64,000 nt of DNA from Bacillota bacterium (GTDB lineage Bacteria; Bacillota; Clostridia; Christensenellales; Aristaeellaceae), in the NCBI GenBank assembly GCA_023421395.1, contig JAEZTL010000054.1:34019-98018 (forward strand), in the 5' to 3' direction. Position numbers and translations under genes: made by a program. This document shows, one piece after another, positions 33,409 through 41,393 of the stretch; positions within the stretch are counted from its first letter, which is position 1; each line of letters starts with the position of its first letter. The notes under the pieces are model-generated. The model did no database searches, was not told where the DNA came from, and saw only the letters and a list, made by a program, of their open reading frames with translations.

Positions 33409-33723
33409 ATGCTCAATATTGAGAAGGATTTGAACGCGGAGGAAGGCGCCGGCCTGATGGGTCATACCAAGTAAAAAAATTCATGATTTCAAAGAGGGAA
33501 GGATGTTTGATGCGGAACAAGGAGCCAACGCGAGGCGGCCCTTCGTGATACGCCTTCGGCGTGAAATGCAGCGCTGCTTTGAGCGACAGGCGACACGGGG
33601 CGGGTGATTCAAATCTATTTGAATCACCCGGTCGCGAAGCGACTTGGTTTCCCCTGAGGGGAAACCAACCTTGCCCGCGCAATAAGACCCGCCTCGACGA
33701 ATCATTATTGCTTTGGTTTGGTA
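33409..33723. other. Structured intergenic region, no convincing gene
   Basis: About 315 bases between convergent ppdK and the Gfo/Idh gene. No open frame has a ribosome site or promoter. It holds a run of hairpins: CGGGTGATTCAAAT / ATTTGAATCACCCG (33601-33630), GTCGC-GAA-GCGAC (33631-33643), and TTGGTTTCCCC-TGA-GGGGAAACCAA (33644-33668). The composition is less GC-rich than its surroundings. It may be a non-coding RNA, a dispersed repeat or the relic of one; nothing in it matches a known RNA family that I recognise. Confidence 0.6.
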
Positions 33724-34815
33724 TCAGTCGAAAAACACCGGTTTTCCGGTCTTTCCGGATTCGTAGATGGCCTCGAGGATCCGGGTGACCACCAGCGCCT
33801 GCTCGGGCTTGACCACGAGGGGCTTGGAATCGTCCTTCACATGGTCGATCCACATGCGGGCTTCCACATCCTCGGCCCGGCCGCCGATGTCGCCCTCAAA
33901 GAAGGCCACGCTGCCCGCGGTCAGCGCCGGCTCGGTCACGTACATCCTGGAAAAGCGCTCCCCGTTGATGCGCAGGGCGCCGTCCTTGCCCAGCATATCA
34001 GCGCCCGCCTTGTCGCCGCACAGGATTGTCTTGGCTTCGTTCGCGTCGATCATGTTCAGCGCCCAGGAACTCTCCAGCACAATGGTCGCACCGTTCTTCA
34101 TTTTGACAAAGCCGAAGGCGCTGTCCTCGACGGTGAACTGCTTCGGATCCCAGGGGCCCCAGGCGTTGGCGGAATTCTCGTTGTCGCCGAGTTTCCGGAA
34201 CACGCTGCCTACGACCATCTCGGGCTCGTAGTTGTCCATCTCCCACAGCGTCAGGTCCAGCGCGTGGGTGCCGATGTCGATCAGCGGGCCGCCTCCCTGC
34301 TGCTCCGCATCCAGGAACACGCCCCAGGTGGGCACGGCACGGCGGCGGATCGCCAGCGCGCGCGCGTAGTAGATGTCCCCCAAATCCCCCGCTTCGATGC
34401 ACTTCTTCAGGTACATGCTGTCGGGGCGGAAGCGGTTCTGATAGCCGATGGTCAGCTTTTTCCCGGTACGCTTCGCGGCGTCCACCATCTTCCGGGCTTC
34501 CTCGGTATTGATGGCCATGGGCTTTTCGCACATGACGTGCTTGCCCGCCTCCAACGCCGCCACGGTGATGGGTGCGTGGGACTTGTTGGGCGTCAGCACA
34601 TGCACCACGTCCAGGTCCAGTTTGAGCAGTTCCCGGTAGTCCGCAAAAACCTGCGCGGTGGCGGTGCCATATTCCAGCGCCGCCTTGCGGGCGCGTTCCT
34701 CCACAATATCGCAAAACGCCACCATCTCGACGTCTTTCAGCTTTGAAAGCGCAGGCATGTGCTTGCCGTTCGCGATGCCGCCGCAGCCGATGATCCCGAT
34801 CCGCAGCTTGTCCAT
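33724..34815 (-). CDS. Gfo/Idh/MocA-family NAD(P)-dependent oxidoreductase
   Basis: Predicted sugar or inositol dehydrogenase, 363 aa. N-terminal Rossmann fold with RIGIIGCGGIANGKHMPAL (GxGGxA type), the conserved EKPMAINTEEARKMVDAA motif whose lysine binds cofactor and substrate, and the C-terminal domain with DIGTHALDLTLWEMDN carrying the catalytic His of the family (GGGPLIDIGTHALD). Substrate cannot be read from sequence. GGGAGG lies upstream of the ATG. The promoter at 34857-34885 has a palindrome AAACGTTT between -35 and -10, suggesting control by a LacI/GalR-type sugar regulator. Confidence 0.88.
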   Translation of the reverse strand: MDKLRIGIIGCGGIANGKHMPALSKLKDVEMVAFCDIVEERARKAALEYGTATAQVFADYRELLKLDLDVVHVLTPNKSHAPITVAALEAGKHVMCEKPMAINTEEARKMVDAAKRTGKKLTIGYQNRFRPDSMYLKKCIEAGDLGDIYYARALAIRRRAVPTWGVFLDAEQQGGGPLIDIGTHALDLTLWEMDNYEPEMVVGSVFRKLGDNENSANAWGPWDPKQFTVEDSAFGFVKMKNGATIVLESSWALNMIDANEAKTILCGDKAGADMLGKDGALRINGERFSRMYVTEPALTAGSVAFFEGDIGGRAEDVEARMWIDHVKDDSKPLVVKPEQALVVTRILEAIYESGKTGKPVFFD

Positions 34816-34856
34816 TCGATCAACCTCCCGATTGCCTAATGTGCCATTCTGCCAGT

Positions 34857-34885
34857 ATTATACATCGTAAACGTTTCCGGCTCAA
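34857..34885 (-). promoter_or_regulatory. Promoter with LacI-type operator-like palindrome
   Basis: On the minus strand TTGAGC (34885-34880), 17-base spacer, TATAAT (34862-34857). The spacer contains the palindrome AAACGTTT (34869-34876) within GGAAACGTTTAC, similar to the CG-centred operators of LacI/GalR regulators. Confidence 0.68.
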
Positions 34886-34909
34886 GTTAAATGTGAACCG
34901 GAGCGCCCG

Positions 34910-34942
34910 AAAAGGCACGTGCCGGATCATCCGGCGCGTGCC
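34910..34942 (-). terminator. Intrinsic terminator of the PBP gene
   Basis: Stem GGCACGTGCCGGA (34914-34926) / TCCGGCGCGTGCC (34930-34942) with one G-T pair and loop TCA. On the minus strand it is followed by TTTT. It lies 38 bases after the PBP stop. Confidence 0.8.
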
Positions 34943-34980
34943 TGCAAACGGAGGCTGGGGATCGGATTATGACTGCCTCG

Positions 34981-37599
34981 TCAGGAGTACTTCGCAATCA
35001 GCTCCTGCAGCTGCTTGCCGTACTTGACGATGTTGGAGTAGTTGGCGTTGTCCACAGCCTTCTGGGTATTGGCCATGGACTTTTGCAGCTTGGTGGCCTG
35101 CGAGTTGGAAAGGTCGCCGCCGTCGATCAGCGCCTGAGCCGCGTCGATCAGGTTCGAAGCCTTGTTGATGGCGCTCTGCAGCTTGGCCTCGTCCTCTCCG
35201 CCGGAGCTGGAACCGGACTTTTTGCACTTCGTGCAGGTGCCGAAAGCCGCGCTGCCCTTGTCGGTGGAGGCGCCCTTGAAGTACTTGCGCACTTCCTTGA
35301 TGTCGCAGAACCTCAGCGGATGTCCTTCCGGCAGGTAGATGGTGCCATAGGTCCCCACGGACGTACAGTAGGGGCCGGGCAATGCCTTGGACTTGTTGCA
35401 AAGCCGTATGGTGCGGTGCATGTTGCACGGCTCGGTGGGCTCGGTGCCCTTGACGTAGAAATCGGTGGTAACGCCGTAGTCGTTGACGTCGTTTTTACAG
35501 GCGGCGGTGGGCTTCATGCCCGACACGGCGCAGGCCTGGGCCTTGACGATACCCAGCTGCTCTGCGGTCTTGGTGTTGATCTTGTGATCCTTGGTGATGC
35601 CTTCCAGCGAATGCACCGTCTTCATGATCGCAGCCCAGAGGGGCGCAGCGTAGGTGCCGCCCTGCGCATTGGAAACCAGTGGCTTGTAATTGTCATGGCC
35701 GATCCACACCGCACCGGAGTAGTAGCCGGTCATACCGGCAAAGAACACGCCGCGGTAGTCGGAGTTTGTGCCCGTCTTGCCCGCCACCGTGAATTTGCCG
35801 AAGTTTGCCTTCTGGCCGGTGCCGCCCTCACTGACGCAGCCCTTGAGCACGCTCACCAGCAGCCAGGCCGTGGTCTCCTTGAAGGCCTGGCGCCTGATCT
35901 GAAGGTTCCGGGCGTTCAGGTATACCTTCCCCTGGGAGTCCACCACGCGGGTGAAGGCATAGGGCTCCTGGTACTCTCCCCGGTTGGCGATGGCACCAAA
36001 GGCCGCGGCCATCTCGATGGTCGAAACGCCCGACGCGCCCAGCGCCAACCCCGCGCCGGTGGCCGAAATATGGCTTCTGGAAATGCCCAGTTTGAGCAGG
36101 TAGTTCACCGAATTCTCAATGCCCACGTAGGTGAACAGCGCCTGAGCCGCGGCGGTGTTGTGGGATTTGTTGATGGCCTTCCGGAGCGTCTCGACGCCAG
36201 TATAACTCTCACCTGAAAAATTGGAGGGATAGCCCTTGTCGGTGTCCCATCCGTCGATCTTCAACGGTGCGTTGACCACCGGGCTGCCCGGCGAATAGCC
36301 CAGGTCGAAGGCCGGGCCGTACACCGACAGCGGCTTGATGGACGAGCCCACCGGCATCTTGCTCTGATAGGCGCGGTTGAGCTGTTTGCGCTGCGTGGCC
36401 GCGGAACGCCCGCCGATGATGGCCACCAGTTCGCCGGTGTGCCAGTCCATAACCGCGGCGGCGGCCTGGGGCTGCGCCAGCTGGATGTACTGCCCGTCGC
36501 CCAGCGACGCCTTGTAGGTGCGGTCGGAGGCGTAGCGGGTGTCCGGGTACTTGGACCAGCCCGTCACCACATCCTGCACCGCCTCCTGGATTTTCGGGTC
36601 CAGCGAGGTGTAGATGCTGTAGCCGCCGGTGCGCAGCTTGGCCTCCATGGCGCTGCGGTTGGCGGTGGTATCGTCCAGTTTCTCCACTCGCAGCATCTTG
36701 GTCACCACATCGTAGATGGCGTACTCGACGTAGTAGGCGTTGTCATACATCTTGGTGGCGTAAGCCGACTTTTCCTTGACGGAAAGCTTCTGGCCCATCG
36801 CCTCGTCATACTGCTCTTTGGTGATCAGGTTCTGCTCGTACATCAGGCCCAGCACGTAGTCGGTGCCCTTTTCAATCTCCTCCGGCGTCTGCGTGCTATA
36901 GTAGTTGCGGCGGGGGTTGTAGCGGTAGGGGTTTCGGATGGTGCGCGCCAGCGACGCACACTCCCTGAGCGTGAGCTGGGACACGTCCTTGCCGTAGTAG
37001 TCCATCGCGGCCACCTTGACGCCGTAGTCGCTGCCGCCCAGGTAGATGATGTTCAGGTACTCCAGCAGGATGTCATCCTTTGAAATCTGCTTTTCCAGCT
37101 GCAGCGCCAGGTAGGCTTCCTGCAGCTTCCGCTTGTAGTTCTGATCGGCGGTGAGCATGGTCAGCTTGACCAGCTGCTGGGTGATGGTGGAGCCGCCCTG
37201 CACGTTGTCATTCAGAAGATTGGTGACCAGCGCGCCCAAAATACGCTTGATGTCCACGCCGTTGTGGGTACGGAAGCGCTGATCCTCGACGGCGATGACC
37301 GCGTTTTTAAGGTTTTCCGGAATCTCGTCCCAAGTGGCGTCGATGCGGTTTTCGGTGCCCTTGAAGTCGGTGATGAGGTTTCCATACTTGTCGTAGATGA
37401 ACGAAGTCTTGGCCTGTTCGTTGAAGGACGACAGGTCAAGCGCCGGCGCCGTCTCAATCCAGGCCTTGGCAACGCCCACCAGAAGGCCCGACCCGGTAAT
37501 GCCCAGGATCAACACCACGATGAACAGCATCTTCGCGGTCGTCAGGATGACCGAAAAGAGAAAGTTGCCGTCCCCCGTGCGCGGCTTGAATGCGCTCAT
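34981..37599 (-). CDS. Class A penicillin-binding protein (PBP1A type)
   Basis: Bifunctional peptidoglycan synthase of 872 aa. After a cytoplasmic start and one membrane anchor (residues about 24-45), a GT51 glycosyltransferase domain has the catalytic glutamate in AVEDQRFRTHNGVD (E105) and GGSTITQQLVK. The transpeptidase domain has SSIKP (active serine), SHN and KTGTN. The C-terminal extension after the transpeptidase domain is long and Cys-containing (CNMHRTIRLCNK, PGPYCTSVG, FGTCTKCKK), ending in a helical tail. The start at 37599 (MSAFKPRTGD) has GGGAGG upstream. Single-gene unit with an extended -10 promoter (37651-37659) and a terminator. Confidence 0.95.
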   Translation of the reverse strand: MSAFKPRTGDGNFLFSVILTTAKMLFIVVLILGITGSGLLVGVAKAWIETAPALDLSSFNEQAKTSFIYDKYGNLITDFKGTENRIDATWDEIPENLKNAVIAVEDQRFRTHNGVDIKRILGALVTNLLNDNVQGGSTITQQLVKLTMLTADQNYKRKLQEAYLALQLEKQISKDDILLEYLNIIYLGGSDYGVKVAAMDYYGKDVSQLTLRECASLARTIRNPYRYNPRRNYYSTQTPEEIEKGTDYVLGLMYEQNLITKEQYDEAMGQKLSVKEKSAYATKMYDNAYYVEYAIYDVVTKMLRVEKLDDTTANRSAMEAKLRTGGYSIYTSLDPKIQEAVQDVVTGWSKYPDTRYASDRTYKASLGDGQYIQLAQPQAAAAVMDWHTGELVAIIGGRSAATQRKQLNRAYQSKMPVGSSIKPLSVYGPAFDLGYSPGSPVVNAPLKIDGWDTDKGYPSNFSGESYTGVETLRKAINKSHNTAAAQALFTYVGIENSVNYLLKLGISRSHISATGAGLALGASGVSTIEMAAAFGAIANRGEYQEPYAFTRVVDSQGKVYLNARNLQIRRQAFKETTAWLLVSVLKGCVSEGGTGQKANFGKFTVAGKTGTNSDYRGVFFAGMTGYYSGAVWIGHDNYKPLVSNAQGGTYAAPLWAAIMKTVHSLEGITKDHKINTKTAEQLGIVKAQACAVSGMKPTAACKNDVNDYGVTTDFYVKGTEPTEPCNMHRTIRLCNKSKALPGPYCTSVGTYGTIYLPEGHPLRFCDIKEVRKYFKGASTDKGSAAFGTCTKCKKSGSSSGGEDEAKLQSAINKASNLIDAAQALIDGGDLSNSQATKLQKSMANTQKAVDNANYSNIVKYGKQLQELIAKYS

Positions 37600-37650
37600 G
37601 TAATTGGTTTCCTCCCGATTGAAGTTGGCCGGCGCGAAAAGGCGCATGTC

Positions 37651-37659
37651 ATTATAGCA
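37651..37659 (-). promoter_or_regulatory. Extended -10 promoter of the PBP gene
   Basis: The minus strand reads TGCTATAAT (37659-37651), an extended -10; the -35 region ATGCAT is poor. About 45 bases ahead of the PBP start. Confidence 0.55.
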
Positions 37660-37774
37660 CACAGCCCGCCCGAATGCATACACATTTATGCTTCCGTTCA
37701 GTTTCGGGCGCGCGGCGCATAGGATTGCATGGGCCCCGAGGCCCTATGCCCTTTTGGACGGAGAGGATCGGCAG

Positions 37775-38431
37775 ATGGTTGCAAAAAAAGGCAGGCGCGT
37801 GATCGTCGCGCTGAGCGTCCTGGCGCTGATGCTGGCGGCGCTGGCCGCCTATGCGCTGGCGAACCTGAACCCGATCGTCATTTCGATGGCGGAGGCGCGG
37901 GCGCGGCAGCTGGCGGTGTCGGCCATCAACGAGGCCGTGGCCGAGGTGATGCGCGCCTCCGTGGATTACTCGGACCTGATTCAGGTATCCACCGACGCGG
38001 ACGGCCGCGTGACGATGATCCGGGCCAACACGCCGCTGATGAACGATTTGGCCTCCAGAACGGCGCTGACGGTGCAGCGCAACCTGGCGGAACTGGAGGA
38101 CGAGGGCGTAACGCTGCCGCTGGGCGCGGCCTTCGGCGTGAAGATCCTCTCCAGCGCCGGGCCGTCGATCCGCGTGGGCGTCGTGCCGGTGGGCTCGATC
38201 ACCACCCGTTTTGTGACGGCCTTCGATTCCGCCGGCATCAACCAGACCCGCCACGAGATCTCGCTGGAGGCCTCCGCGCAGATGCGCATCGTGATCCCCA
38301 CCGGCGCCTCCAGCGTGTTGGTGACCGCTTCGGTCCCAGTGGCGGAGGCCATCATCGTGGGCGAGGTGCCTTCTTCCTACGTCAACGTGCCGGATGTGGA
38401 CAGCATGCTCAACCTCATCCCCTCCTCATAG
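37775..38431 (+). CDS. yunB: Sporulation protein YunB
   Basis: 218-aa membrane-anchored protein of the YunB family, known from B. subtilis as a mother-cell (sigma-E) sporulation protein. One N-terminal membrane segment (VIVALSVLALMLAALAAYAL) is followed by the family's external domain: NPIVISMAEARARQLAVSAINEAV, PLGAAFGVKILSSAGPSIRVGVVPVG and FDSAGINQTRHEISLEASAQMRIVIP. The start at 37775 has GGAGAGG ahead. A CATACACA box at about 37677 resembles a sigma-E -10, but the -35 spacing is not right, so I do not call it. Its last 17 bases overlap the convergent GH3 gene. Confidence 0.88.
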   Translation: MVAKKGRRVIVALSVLALMLAALAAYALANLNPIVISMAEARARQLAVSAINEAVAEVMRASVDYSDLIQVSTDADGRVTMIRANTPLMNDLASRTALTVQRNLAELEDEGVTLPLGAAFGVKILSSAGPSIRVGVVPVGSITTRFVTAFDSAGINQTRHEISLEASAQMRIVIPTGASSVLVTASVPVAEAIIVGEVPSSYVNVPDVDSMLNLIPSS

Positions 38432-39659
38432 GCGGGGCGGGGGCGATAAAAACCGTCGGCGCGGGCGTCGGAAGCGGTGTCGGCATCGGGGTGGGCACGG
38501 GCGTCTTTTCGGGCTTGGGCGTTTTCGTCGGCTTGGGTGTCCTGGTAGGCGCGGGCGTCGGGGCGGGTGTCGGGGCGGGCGGGTCGAAAAGCCCCAGCGA
38601 TTCTTTCCAGCGCAGGATGCGGCGCACGGACTCGTCGATGCGCGCCTCGGAGATCTTCCCGCTTTTGACCGCCTTGATCACCGCGTTGATGCTGGTCTTG
38701 TAGTCGTTCACAGCCAGCATATCGCAGCCGGCGTTTACGGCCATCACGGCGGCCTCGCTCAGGCTGTAGCTATTCTTGATCGCCTTCATGGCCAGGCCGT
38801 CGGTGATGGCGACGCCGTCAAACCCCAAATCCCTGAGCGCACCCAGCACCGCGGGCGACAGCGACGCCGGGCGCTTTTTATCCAGGCAGTTTACGGTGTT
38901 GTGGGACACCATCACCGCCCCCGCGCCCGCCCGGAAGCCCGCCTGAAAGGGCAGGAAATCCCGGGTCTGAAACGTCGTGAGCGGCCGCTTGTCCACTACC
39001 TTGCCGGAATGGGTGTCCCGGTTTCCGCCGTAGCCCGGAAAGTGCTTGAGCACCACGCCCACCCCCGCCGCTTCGCTCTCCTCGGTCACGGCGGCGATAA
39101 ACCCGGCCGTCTCCTCCGGGTCGGTGCTGTAGGCGCGGGAATAGATGTAATCGCCCTTTTTGACGGGTACGTCCGCTACGGGCGCAAGGTTCGCGTTGAT
39201 CCCCAAAGAAAGCAGAAGGGCCGCCTTCTCCCGGGCGTCCTCCCGCACCGCGTCCAGGCCGCCCGCCTTTTTGAGTGCCTGAGGTGACGGGAACTTGCTC
39301 TTCCGAAACGCCTTATAGCTGCTGATTCGGGTCGTGGTGCCGCCCTCTTCGTCCACGGCGAAGATCATCGGGACGGCGCTCTCCGCCTGGCACTGGTCTA
39401 CGGTCTTTTTGAAGCTCTCCGGGGTCTTGCCGGAAAAGTGCGTCGCGTACAGCATGAAGCCGCCCGGCGCATATTGGTCGACGGCCTTCAGCGCGGTCTT
39501 CATGTCCAGCGGCCGGTTGACCAGAAACATTTGGCCCACCTTCTGCTCGAGGCTCATGCCCGAAAGGATCTCCTCCACCCGGTCACTCTCCGCCATGCCC
39601 TTGCCCAGGCAAAGCGCAATCGTCAGAATCAGCGCCGCAGCCAGATATCGCCTCCGCAT
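38415..39659 (-). CDS. Secreted glycoside hydrolase family 3 (NagZ-like), copy 1
   Basis: Predicted beta-N-acetylglucosaminidase acting on wall or glycan fragments outside the cell, 414 aa. A signal peptide (MRRRYLAAALILTIALCL) precedes a single GH3 barrel: MSLEQKVGQMFLV, VDEEGGTTTRI, KHFPGYGGNRDTHSG (the NagZ-type His-Asp general-acid loop) and AITDGLAMKAI with the nucleophile aspartate. The last 45 residues are a Thr/Pro/Lys-rich tail (TPAPTPAPTRTPKPTKTPK) likely to lie in the wall. It is a paralogue of 47413-48495, which lacks the tail. The start at 39659 is set by GGAAGGGGG and the promoter at 39693-39721. The 3' end overlaps yunB by 17 bases. Confidence 0.88.
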   Translation of the reverse strand: MRRRYLAAALILTIALCLGKGMAESDRVEEILSGMSLEQKVGQMFLVNRPLDMKTALKAVDQYAPGGFMLYATHFSGKTPESFKKTVDQCQAESAVPMIFAVDEEGGTTTRISSYKAFRKSKFPSPQALKKAGGLDAVREDAREKAALLLSLGINANLAPVADVPVKKGDYIYSRAYSTDPEETAGFIAAVTEESEAAGVGVVLKHFPGYGGNRDTHSGKVVDKRPLTTFQTRDFLPFQAGFRAGAGAVMVSHNTVNCLDKKRPASLSPAVLGALRDLGFDGVAITDGLAMKAIKNSYSLSEAAVMAVNAGCDMLAVNDYKTSINAVIKAVKSGKISEARIDESVRRILRWKESLGLFDPPAPTPAPTPAPTRTPKPTKTPKPEKTPVPTPMPTPLPTPAPTVFIAPAPPMRRG

Positions 39660-39692
39660 GGGGCGCCCCCTTCCGCTCAAAGCCTAACGCCC

Positions 39693-39721
39693 ATTATAAG
39701 AAAGCTCCGCCGCCTTGTCAA
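39693..39721 (-). promoter_or_regulatory. Sigma-A promoter of GH3 copy 1
   Basis: On the minus strand TTGACA (39721-39716), 17-base spacer, TATAAT (39698-39693): full consensus. Confidence 0.88.
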
Positions 39722-39731
39722 CCGGCTTCGC

Positions 39732-39760
39732 TTGCGCTCGCCCCCGTTTTGCGCTACAAT
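39732..39760 (+). promoter_or_regulatory. Promoter of the GNAT gene
   Basis: TTGCGC (39732-39737), 17-base spacer, TACAAT (39755-39760); divergent from the GH3 promoter with 10 bases between the -35 boxes. Confidence 0.72.
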
Positions 39761-39786
39761 CGGGGCGTGGAAAGGGGTGGGCGTGC

Positions 39787-40260
39787 ATGGAAATCCTGGC
39801 GCTGGACGCGCGCTACCGGGACGCGGTGAACGGCTATGTCCGCTGCCTGTGGGGCGGCCCCCTGTGCGTGACGCTGGGGGCGCTCTACGATACGGCCCGT
39901 CTCCCCGGCTATGTCGCCGTGGAGGAGGGCGCGCTTCTTGGCGCGGCGCTCTACCGGGAGGCGGGCGGCGCCATGGAGCTCAGCGCGCTTTTCTCGCTGG
40001 TGGAAGGGCAGGGCGCGGGCCGAAGGCTTCTGGACGCGGTGGCGGAGGAGGCGCGAGGCCGTGGTTTTGCGCGGCTGTGGCTGGTCACCACCAACGACAA
40101 TACCCCCGCCATCCGGTTTTACCAACGTTCCGGCTTTCGCCTCAAGGCGGCGCACATCGGCGCGGTGAACGAAGCGCGGAAGCTGAAACCGTCGATCCCG
40201 CTCACCGGGCTCGACGGCATCCCCATCGAGCACGAACTGGAGTTTGAGATCGCCCTTTGA
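39787..40260 (+). CDS. GNAT-family acetyltransferase
   Basis: 157-aa N-acetyltransferase of unknown acceptor. The acetyl-CoA loop is seen in LFSLVEGQGAGRRLLDAVAEEARGRG (the QGxGxGxxL type motif A, here Q-G-A-G-R-R), followed by RLWLVTTNDNTPAIRFYQRSGFRL, the motif B strand-helix with the tyrosine acid. The C-terminal part (LTGLDGIPIEHELEFEIAL) is typical of small GNATs acting on small molecules. The start at 39787 (MEILALDARYRDAV) fits the AAGGGGTGG site and promoter. A perfect 18-bp hairpin begins right after the stop. Confidence 0.85.
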   Translation: MEILALDARYRDAVNGYVRCLWGGPLCVTLGALYDTARLPGYVAVEEGALLGAALYREAGGAMELSALFSLVEGQGAGRRLLDAVAEEARGRGFARLWLVTTNDNTPAIRFYQRSGFRLKAAHIGAVNEARKLKPSIPLTGLDGIPIEHELEFEIAL

Positions 40261-40298
40261 CAGAAGGCTCCCGCGCCATTTGGCGCGGGAGCCTTCTG
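40261..40298. terminator. 18-bp hairpin directly after the GNAT gene
   Basis: Perfect stem, CAGAAGGCTCCCGCGCCA (40261-40278) with 40281-40298, only two bases in the loop, beginning at the base after the stop codon. No T tract. The remaining 185 bases to the ZIP gene show nothing I can assign. Confidence 0.65.
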
Positions 40299-40483
40299 TG
40301 CCTGCGAACCTCGCGGATTTTCCAGCCGCTCCCCGCGCCGCCGGAAAACGGGATGGCCCGCCGGCGCGTGATCAGGTGGCGTCCTCCATGCGTGGATCTT
40401 GCTCCCGGAGGGTTTCCGGCGCGAAAGCCTCCCTGGCGCCAAAACCGCGGCTTATGCGGCGCGCTGACATCATCCGGCTCCGC

Positions 40484-41278
40484 TTACCCCAGCGCGACGT
40501 CCAGGATCATCATGATGAGAAAGCCCGCCATCACGCCCATGGTCCCCGCGTTGGAGTGCTCGCCCAGGTGCGCCTCGGGGATCAGTTCCTCCACCACCAC
40601 ATACATCATCGCGCCGGCGGCAAAGGACAGCATCCAGGGCATGTAAGGCGCGATGAAGGCGGAAACTAGGACCGTCAGAAGGCCGAAAACCGGCTCGACG
40701 ACGCCCGACATGCTGCCCATAAAAAACGCCCGCTTCAGGCTCATGCCCTCCTGCCGGAGCGGCAGCGAAACGGCCGCGCCCTCCGGAAAATTCTGAATGC
40801 CGATGCCCAGCGCCAGCGCCAGCGCCGCGGCGTATATCGAAAAATCGCCGCCGTGCTGCGCCGCCCTGGCGAAAGACAGGCCCACCGCCATGCCCTCCGG
40901 GATATTGTGCAGCGTCACCGCCATGACCAGAAGCGACGTGCGCTTCATCGACGAGGAGAGACCCTCCGCCTCGCTGGCGCCGATGTGCAGGTGGGGAATC
41001 AACAGATCCAGCCCGTAGAGGAACGCGATGCCGATGATGAAGCCGCCCGCCGCCGGGATCCAGCCCACCGCGCCCGCGGCCTCCGCCTCCTCGATGGCGG
41101 GAATCAAAAGGCTCCACACCGAAGCCGCGATCATCACGCCCGCGGCAAACCCCAGAAAGATTTTCTGGACGCCGCCGGTCATCTCCTTGCGGAAGATGAA
41201 CACCATCGCCGCGCCCAGCGCGGTCATCAGGAACGTAAACCCTGTGCCCGCCGCGGCCCACAGAAGCGCCTGCCCCAT
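40484..41278 (-). CDS. ZIP-family divalent metal transporter
   Basis: 264-aa integral membrane importer (zinc, iron or manganese) of the GufA/ZupT branch. About eight membrane segments are visible. The metal-path motifs are TLHNIPEGMAVGLSF in helix 4 and GIGIQNFPEGAAVSLPL in helix 5, the HNxPEG / NxPEG pair that binds the ion. A cytoplasmic His-containing loop (LIPHLHIGASEAEGL) precedes helix 4. GGGGAGG lies ahead of the ATG. TTGACA near 41355-41360 on the minus strand could be its -35, but no good -10 follows. No metal-regulator site is recognised. Confidence 0.9.
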   Translation of the reverse strand: MGQALLWAAAGTGFTFLMTALGAAMVFIFRKEMTGGVQKIFLGFAAGVMIAASVWSLLIPAIEEAEAAGAVGWIPAAGGFIIGIAFLYGLDLLIPHLHIGASEAEGLSSSMKRTSLLVMAVTLHNIPEGMAVGLSFARAAQHGGDFSIYAAALALALGIGIQNFPEGAAVSLPLRQEGMSLKRAFFMGSMSGVVEPVFGLLTVLVSAFIAPYMPWMLSFAAGAMMYVVVEELIPEAHLGEHSNAGTMGVMAGFLIMMILDVALG

Positions 41279-41343
41279 GTCTCGTCCTCCCCGTCCTTCG
41301 TATGTGCTGAATGAATGATGGATATATCAAGGGTATCAAACAA

Positions 41344-41381
41344 CCGCCCGGGCTGTCAACCATTTCAGGCGGCCCGGGCGG
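41344..41381 (-). terminator. Inverted repeat after the FGGY kinase gene
   Basis: 10-bp arms CCGCCCGGGC (41344-41353) / GCCCGGGCGG (41372-41381) with an 18-base loop, 12 bases past the kinase stop. No T tract, so it is only a possible terminator. Confidence 0.45.
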
Positions 41382-41393
41382 CTTGATCACATG

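Noticed and set aside
33413..33853. Open frames of 70-145 codons on the minus strand through the structured gap after ppdK.
   Set aside because: They cross the Gfo/Idh gene or the hairpins, lack ribosome sites, and read mainly Arg/Ser/Pro-rich sequence. More likely non-coding structure.
37650..37690. A sigma-E-like box CATACACA ahead of yunB.
   Set aside because: The -10 looks good, but no -35 element lies at the 14-15 base distance that sigma-E needs, so it is not called as a promoter.
38440..38600. GC-rich GGCGTCGG-like repeats that look like a minisatellite or origin repeats.
   Set aside because: They are the codons of the Thr/Pro/Lys-rich tail of the GH3 protein on the minus strand.
40299..40483. 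Possible gene remnant between the GNAT and ZIP genes.
   Set aside because: Short frames show no initiation signals or family similarity, and there is no trace of a transposase or RNA gene.
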